From NCBI GenBank assembly GCA_028275425.1, contig JAPWUT010000090.1, forward strand, positions 1-6,953: 6,953 bases of DNA, read 5' to 3'. The notes beneath the pieces are model-generated. The model had not been told where the DNA came from. It saw only the letters and a program-made list of their open reading frames with translations, and did not search any database. The translations under genes and the position numbers were made by a program. Numbering within the stretch: position 1 is the first letter of the stretch; the number at the start of each line of letters is the position of its first letter. This document shows, one piece after another, positions 1 to 3,384 of this stretch. Source of the DNA: Anaerolineae bacterium. Its GTDB lineage: Bacteria; Chloroflexota; Anaerolineae; SpSt-600.

Positions 1-2
1 TG

Positions 3-896
3 CCCTTAGGCCTTAAAGCCAAAATCTACCCTCCGGCCAGAGGCCAAGTCCTCTTTGAAGGGGAATCGCCTTACAACTACGTTTGGGTAATCCAATCGGG
101 CCAGGATATTTACTTGATGCTCAACGAAGGGTTCGGGGTCCAATCCCTCTACAACCCCGAAGAAGTGCTCACGGGAGGAATATGGGACTATTTCCTCCTG
201 GCTCCTCTGTTCAACCCACCACCTTTTTCCCCGGCCGAAGTGAAAAGCCTTTGCTTGATCGGTTTAGCCGGCGGAACTATTTCCAGGCTCTACACCCAAA
301 TCTATGGCCCGATTACCATTGATGGGGTAGAGATTGACCCCTTAGTGGTGGAGGCGGCCAGGAAGTTCATGGCTCTGGATAGCCCAAACCTTAAGGTCGC
401 AATAGACGATGGCCGCCATTACCTGAGCCGCTCCGCTAAAATCTACGACGTGATAGCCGTGGATGCCTATCGCCCTCCTTACATCCCCTACCACTTGACC
501 ACCAGGGAATTCTTCCAGGAAGTTCTCAAGCACCTTAGCCCCAGAGGAGTAGTAGCCGTAAACGTGGCCCATACTCCTTCCGATTACCGACTGGTCAATG
601 CCATCGCTTCCACTATGGCCTCAGTTTTCCCCAGCGTTTACGTCATTGACGAATCCCCTTCCGACCACCCCATAGCCAATTCCCTCATAGTTGGCACTGC
701 CTCCGCAACCAGGCCAGAGAATTTTCCCTTGAATGTGGCTTTCGTGGAGAATCCGTACCTTCTGGAAGTTGCCAAAAGGGCCTTGCCTGAGGTAAAAATT
801 TTTGTGGGGGGAAGCAGCATCCTAACCGATGACCATGCTCCGGTTGAGCATCTAACCCACCTGACAATTCTGGATTACCTGAGGGGGAAAAGGTGA
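3..896 (+). CDS. Spermidine-synthase-like protein, C-terminal part (5' end outside window)
   Basis: The reading frame is open from the left edge, so the true start lies outside; the visible part is 297 residues. It has the spermidine-synthase/Rossmann methyltransferase fold. An N-terminal strand region (about residues 17-70, with ESPYNY and TGGIWDYFLLAP) is followed by the SAM-type glycine loop LIGLAGGT (85-92), the acidic motif GVEIDP (108-113), IDDGRHY (134-140) and the active-site strand IAVDAYRPPYIPYHLTT (151-167). It ends with ILTDDHAPVEHL (273-284), typical of this family. Classical aminopropyltransferases have D-x-x-D at the active site; here D154 is kept but the second position is R157, so true spermidine synthesis is doubtful. 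The family often carries an N-terminal membrane domain, which may lie upstream, but this cannot be seen. It overlaps the next gene by GTGA, implying translational coupling. Fold assignment is firm; substrate is unknown. The ATG at 114 is internal, because family-conserved sequence continues upstream of it. Confidence 0.5.
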   Translation, partial: PLGLKAKIYPPARGQVLFEGESPYNYVWVIQSGQDIYLMLNEGFGVQSLYNPEEVLTGGIWDYFLLAPLFNPPPFSPAEVKSLCLIGLAGGTISRLYTQIYGPITIDGVEIDPLVVEAARKFMALDSPNLKVAIDDGRHYLSRSAKIYDVIAVDAYRPPYIPYHLTTREFFQEVLKHLSPRGVVAVNVAHTPSDYRLVNAIASTMASVFPSVYVIDESPSDHPIANSLIVGTASATRPENFPLNVAFVENPYLLEVAKRALPEVKIFVGGSSILTDDHAPVEHLTHLTILDYLRGKR

Positions 897-1981
897 GAGG
901 CCAAAAGACAGGTGTGGCTGACCTGCCCCTGCATTCGGGGGAGGTGCCACGCTGGCTTTTCCAAAGGATGGCCTTATTGGCCAGGGAAATAACGGCCATA
1001 ATCGTGATGGAATTCGGAACGGCCGAGTTCCTGAGGAGGCTTTCGGACCCGTTCTGGCTCCAAGCCTTCGGGTGCGTCTTAGGCTTTGATTGGCACTCCA
1101 GCGGCCTCACCACAACTACTTGCGGGGCTCTGAAAGAAGGCCTCAAGAACCTCGGCGATGAGCTTGGCCTATTCGTAGCCGGAGGGAAAGGTGGGACCTC
1201 CCGCCGCACTCCGGAGGAAATCCTGGCCCGAGGAGAACTCATATCTGCCGACCCAGCCGGCCTCGTCTATGCCAGCAGGATGGCGGCAAAAGTTGATAAC
1301 ACCGCCTTACAAGACGGCTACCAAATCTACCACCACACCTTCGTCTTTGACCGGGAAGGGAACTGGTGTGTAATCCAGCAGGGTATGAACCCGGCTAACC
1401 GCTACGCTCGCCGCTACCACTGGCTTGGGGAAAAGGTCAAAAGCTTCGTCTGCGAACCCCACAACGCCGTATGCTGCGATTTGGTGACAGAACCACTGAA
1501 CCTTGTAGCCGCCGAAAGCGAAGAGGCCAGACGGATGAATGCTCTCTTGGCCTGCGAAAAGCCGGAGAAACTGATTAAAGAGCTTAACCTCCTAAAGAGC
1601 CTATCTCTACCTCCCCGCCACCACATCCTCCTTGAGGACATATCGCCCAATCGCCTCTACTCCGTGTTCCTCAAGACCTACGAACACCAGCCGCAGGATT
1701 TTGTAGCCCTTCTGGAAATGGAAGGAGTCGGTCCAAAAACTATACGAGCCCTAACCCTCATCGCCGAACTCCTCTACGGTACACCGGTGAGCTACCGTGA
1801 CCCCGTCCGCTTCAGCTTTGCCCATGGAGGCAAAGACGGCCATCCTTACAGGGTTGACCGCCGCACTTATGACCAGTCCATTGAAATCCTCAGCGATGCT
1901 GTGAGGAAAGCGAAGCTCGGCCAAAGGGAGAAACTGGAGGCCCTTAAGAGGCTCTCGCGCTATGCGCTTCGTGGGGATTGA
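893..1981 (+). CDS. DUF763 family protein with helix-hairpin-helix motif
   Basis: A 362-residue protein starting at GTG 893, which overlaps the preceding TGA. A purine-rich GAGGGGG at 881-887 lies just upstream, and the conserved family start TGVADLPLH (residues 6-14) follows directly, so this start is preferred over later ATGs. Family-type blocks are GFDWHSSGLTTTTCGALKEG (64-83), GGKGGTSRRTPEEI (97-110), AKVDNTALQDGYQIYHH (132-148), QQGMNPANRYARRYHWL (162-178) and FAHGGKDGHPYRVDRRTY (309-326). A helix-hairpin-helix-like motif, LLEMEGVGPKTIRALTLIAE (273-292), suggests non-specific DNA or RNA binding. No signal peptide or membrane helix is seen, so it is probably cytoplasmic. To my knowledge the family has no established activity and is found mostly in archaea and thermophilic bacteria. 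Its tight coupling to the DUF429 gene hints at a joint role in nucleic-acid processing; this is inference. Family assignment is confident. Confidence 0.5.
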   Translation: MRGQKTGVADLPLHSGEVPRWLFQRMALLAREITAIIVMEFGTAEFLRRLSDPFWLQAFGCVLGFDWHSSGLTTTTCGALKEGLKNLGDELGLFVAGGKGGTSRRTPEEILARGELISADPAGLVYASRMAAKVDNTALQDGYQIYHHTFVFDREGNWCVIQQGMNPANRYARRYHWLGEKVKSFVCEPHNAVCCDLVTEPLNLVAAESEEARRMNALLACEKPEKLIKELNLLKSLSLPPRHHILLEDISPNRLYSVFLKTYEHQPQDFVALLEMEGVGPKTIRALTLIAELLYGTPVSYRDPVRFSFAHGGKDGHPYRVDRRTYDQSIEILSDAVRKAKLGQREKLEALKRLSRYALRGD

Positions 1982-2687
1982 CCTCGCCTGGTCCTACCGC
2001 AATCCGTCGGCAGTGGTGGTCTTGGAAGGGGAAAGGACAGTAGCTTGGAACGAGAAGATTGGAAGCGATGAGGAAATCATCGCTTTCTTGAGGGAAGTCC
2101 TTGGGGAAAAGCCGGCCCTGGTAGCAGTGGATGCTCCTTTGGTTGTGCCCAATGAAAGGGGGTTACGCCCCTGCGATCGGGAACTTGGTGCTGCCTTTCG
2201 CCGCTACGAAGCCGCCCCTCACCCCGCCAACCGACTCCGCTTCGGGGGAAGGGTCAGGGGGGAGGAACTGGTCAAGAAACTGGAGCAAGATGGTTTCATA
2301 CATTCCCCTCTCATTGAACCGCTGCGGGAAACGAGGCAAGTGGTAGAAGTTTACCCGCATCCGGCTGCCGTAACTCTATTCGGCTTGGAGAAGACCTTGA
2401 AATACAAAGCGCGGCCTGGGCGCTCCCTGGACTTTAGGAAAGCGGAGCTTAAGCGTTTCATGAGCTTACTGAAGGGGCTGGAAAAGGCTTTCCCTGCCCT
2501 CCATGCCCCTGCAATCTTAAACAAGGACATCTCACCCCTCAATGGGCGGGAACTGAAAGCCTTTGAGGACCTCGTTGATGCCCTCTTCTGCGCCTACATT
2601 GCCCTCTACTGCTGGACCTGGGGCCCGCAGAGATACCGCGTGTTCGGCAGTAAAGCCGAAGGCTACATCATCGTGCCTACCCCATAA
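1962..2687 (+). CDS. DUF429 family protein, predicted RNase H-like fold
   Basis: A 241-residue protein whose ATG lies inside the DUF763 gene (20-base overlap), with a weak AAGAGG ten bases upstream at 1946-1951. The N-terminus VGIDLAW (4-10) is the first strand with its acidic residue, as in RNase H-like folds. Further family-type motifs are LVAVDAPL (53-60), RPCDRELG (69-76), VVEVYPHPAAVTLFG (127-141), the basic YKARPGR (148-154) and a C-terminal helix EDLVDALFCAYIA (202-214). D7, D57, E129 and D203 or D206 are candidates for a metal-binding acidic set. The family is predicted, not demonstrated as far as I know, to be a nuclease. The protein is cytoplasmic by sequence and of normal length with no sign of damage. 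It is the last gene of the plus-strand operon and is followed by a hairpin and the repeat region. Family call is good; activity is unproven. Confidence 0.5.
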   Translation: MRFVGIDLAWSYRNPSAVVVLEGERTVAWNEKIGSDEEIIAFLREVLGEKPALVAVDAPLVVPNERGLRPCDRELGAAFRRYEAAPHPANRLRFGGRVRGEELVKKLEQDGFIHSPLIEPLRETRQVVEVYPHPAAVTLFGLEKTLKYKARPGRSLDFRKAELKRFMSLLKGLEKAFPALHAPAILNKDISPLNGRELKAFEDLVDALFCAYIALYCWTWGPQRYRVFGSKAEGYIIVPTP

Positions 2688-2696
2688 TTAAGCCAG

Positions 2697-2714
2697 CCTC
2701 CGCTGACCTTGATT
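2697..2714 (+). repeat. Partial copy of the 2923-2940 repeat tail
   Basis: These 18 bases match 2923-2940 at 16 positions; both end in GACCTTGATT. At 2915-2936 the sequence forms a perfect hairpin, but here only the right arm and tail are present, so it appears to be a truncated copy placed ten bases after the DUF429 stop codon. The match is short, and chance cannot be fully excluded. Confidence 0.5.
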
Positions 2715-2740
2715 GGGAGTGTAGTAGGCTGCGCTCCCAA
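2713..2740 (+). terminator. Hairpin after the DUF429 gene, possible weak terminator
   Basis: TTGGGAG (2713-2719) pairs with CTCCCAA (2734-2740), giving a 7-bp stem around a 14-base loop, 25 bases after the operon's stop codon. No T-run follows, so it is not a classical intrinsic terminator. It may stop transcription weakly, protect the 3' end, or just be part of the neighbouring repeats. Confidence 0.5.
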
Positions 2741-2775
2741 GAACCTTTAAAAGAGGCGAGTAGTTCACCCCTGCA

Positions 2776-2880
2776 ACCCCGCCACGAGTGGGACCCAAAA
2801 CGCTGGCAAACCCTCAGCCAACGAGGGTGGGAAATGGGGGTTCAGGGGGCTGCCCTCTGGCGGGGGCTGTGGGGGGTGTC
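2776..2880 (+). repeat. Dispersed repeat, copy 1 (105 bases)
   Basis: This unit matches 3036-3141 with eight substitutions and one extra G there. The first 27 bases are identical in the two copies. It contains a small hairpin (ACCCTC at 2810-2815 with GAGGGT at 2823-2828), then four G-tracts at 2825-2849, then a stem formed by TCAGGGGG (2842-2849) with CCCTCTGG (2853-2860) including G-T pairs, and ends in GGGGGGTGTC. The second hairpin seen at the end of copy 2 is broken in this copy. Confidence 0.5.
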
Positions 2881-2914
2881 TCGTTCACGCCGACTGAAGT
2901 CAGCCTCTTTGAAA

Positions 2915-2936
2915 AAGGTCGGCCTGCGCCGACCTT
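2915..2936 (+). repeat. Perfect 9-bp hairpin element
   Basis: AAGGTCGGC (2915-2923) pairs perfectly with GCCGACCTT (2928-2936) around a four-base CTGC loop. A short related palindrome, GACTGAAGTC, sits at 2892-2901. Its tail GACCTTGATT recurs at 2705-2714, so this is a dispersed repeat rather than a unique terminator, although it could also end transcripts coming from the upstream operon. No strong T-run follows. Confidence 0.5.
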
Positions 2937-2945
2937 GATTAAACC

Positions 2946-3000
2946 GGGGGTGGAGGGGGCGCAGCCCCCTCCCAGGGGGTTTGGGGGATGTGCCCCCAAA
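2946..3000 (+). repeat. Two-hairpin G-rich module between the long repeat copies
   Basis: The first hairpin is GGAGGGGGC (2952-2960) with GCCCCCTCC (2964-2972), nine perfect pairs and a GCA loop. The second is TTTGGGGG (2980-2987) with CCCCCAAA (2993-3000), eight perfect pairs and an ATGTG loop. The order and spacing parallel the right half of the 105-base repeat copies, so this is a diverged member of the same family. Relative to copy 2, two base pairs of the first stem are swapped in a compensatory way. Confidence 0.5.
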
Positions 3001-3035
3001 ATTTTCAAAGAAGGAGCGAGCAACTAACTCTTACC

Positions 3036-3146
3036 ACCCCGCCACGAGTGGGACCCAAAACGCCGGCGAACCCTCAGCCCACGAGGGTGGGCAATGGGGG
3101 TCCAGGGGGCTTGCCCCTGGCGGGGGGCTGTGGGGGGTGTCCCCTG
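3036..3146 (+). repeat. Dispersed repeat, copy 2
   Basis: Second full copy, 260 bases downstream of copy 1 and in the same orientation. It keeps the leading 27 bases exactly, the ACCCTC/GAGGGT hairpin (3070-3075 with 3083-3088), the four G-tracts (3085-3109), a perfect CCAGGGG/CCCCTGG stem (3102-3108 with 3114-3120), and a final small GGGG-TGT-CCCC hairpin (3134-3144). Confidence 0.5.
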
Positions 3147-3160
3147 ACCTAACCCCTTGA

Positions 3161-3220
3161 CCCCCTGCGAAGGAAGGGGGAAAATTTGGCGGGGTTCTCC
3201 CCTCTCTGCCTCGGAGAGGG
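3161..3220 (+). repeat. Two C-first hairpins, a separate repeat type
   Basis: CCCCCT (3161-3166) pairs with AGGGGG (3175-3180), and CCCTCTC (3200-3206) pairs with GAGAGGG (3214-3220) around TGCCTCG. The second, together with the following ACCGGAGGAGAGG, resembles a kind of intergenic hairpin that I recall being scattered in many Chloroflexota and other GC-rich genomes; this resemblance is from memory. Possible roles are transcript end formation or none. No protein can be supported here. Confidence 0.5.
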
Positions 3221-3240
3221 ACCGGAGGAGAGGTTAATCC

Positions 3241-3280
3241 CCCAGAACGCTGGCAAACCCTCAGCCAACGAGGGCGGGAA
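3241..3280 (+). repeat. Dispersed repeat, shortened copy 3
   Basis: Positions 3246-3279 match 2799-2832 of copy 1 (AACGCTGGC through the GAGGG arm) with one substitution in the arm. The leading ACCCCGCCACGAGTGGG part and the G-rich two-hairpin right half are both missing. It lies about 100 bases before the start of the large gene and just left of its candidate promoter. Confidence 0.5.
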
Positions 3281-3314
3281 AAATTATGGCCTATATACCC
3301 AAACTTCCCTCCAT

Positions 3315-3343
3315 TTGCGGTAAAGGCGCAGTTGTGTTATCTT
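3315..3343 (+). promoter_or_regulatory. Candidate sigma-70-type promoter for the large membrane gene
   Basis: TTGCGG at 3315-3320 is a partial -35 box. After a 17-base spacer comes TATCTT at 3338-3343, preceded by TG at 3335-3336, giving an extended -10 arrangement. Transcription would begin near 3350, leaving a leader of about 35 bases. Matches are imperfect (three of six and four of six), so this is a suggestion. A TATATA at 3292-3297 is an alternative -10 without a clear -35. Confidence 0.5.
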
Positions 3344-3367
3344 CTGAAAACGAAACAGGCCAAAAGT

Positions 3368-3375
3368 TAAGGGGG
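3368..3375 (+). promoter_or_regulatory. Ribosome binding site of the large membrane gene
   Basis: TAAGGGGG lies nine bases before the ATG at 3385. With the next T it can pair along the AAGGAGGT consensus using one G-U pair. It supports the chosen start, which also begins just before the first membrane helix. Confidence 0.5.
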
Positions 3376-3384
3376 TAAAAAGAC

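Larger units (their letters stand above)
2688..3384. other. Long intergenic region made mostly of dispersed repeats
   Basis: Nearly 700 bases separate the DUF429 stop from the next start and hold no convincing gene. Short open frames on both strands here are rich in Gly and Pro and simply read through the G-rich repeats. The region contains a hairpin just after the operon, two long and one short copy of one repeat, an intervening two-hairpin element, a second hairpin type around 2915-2936, C- and G-rich stems at 3161-3220, and a plausible promoter with ribosome binding site at its right end. The patchwork of several repeat types suggests repeated insertion or duplication of small non-coding elements. 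Confidence 0.5.

Noticed and set aside
114..896. ATG at 114 as the start of the spermidine-synthase-like gene
   Set aside because: The same frame is open to position 3 and encodes family-like sequence (VLFEGESPYNYVWVI) before the ATG, so the ATG is internal.
685..1242. 185-residue minus-strand frame across the first two genes
   Set aside because: It lies antisense to two genes with clear family motifs; the product is Ser/Pro/Arg-rich with no recognisable domain.
2776..2880. tRNA or known riboswitch in the repeat unit
   Set aside because: No cloverleaf, T-loop GTTCAA box or aptamer core that I recognise; the hairpins do not fit a tRNA layout.
2814..3023. Minus-strand open frame opposite the repeats
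   Set aside because: It is the mirror of the same GC-rich repeats, with low-complexity content and no start signal.
2788..3027. 79-residue plus-strand open frame in the intergenic region
   Set aside because: It runs through copy 1 and the two-hairpin module; the Gly/Pro-rich product reflects the G-rich repeats, with no ribosome binding site or domain.
2776..3280. CRISPR array
   Set aside because: Copies are of unequal length and spacing (260 bases, then a shortened copy), have internal hairpins and lack regular spacers; no cas gene is present.
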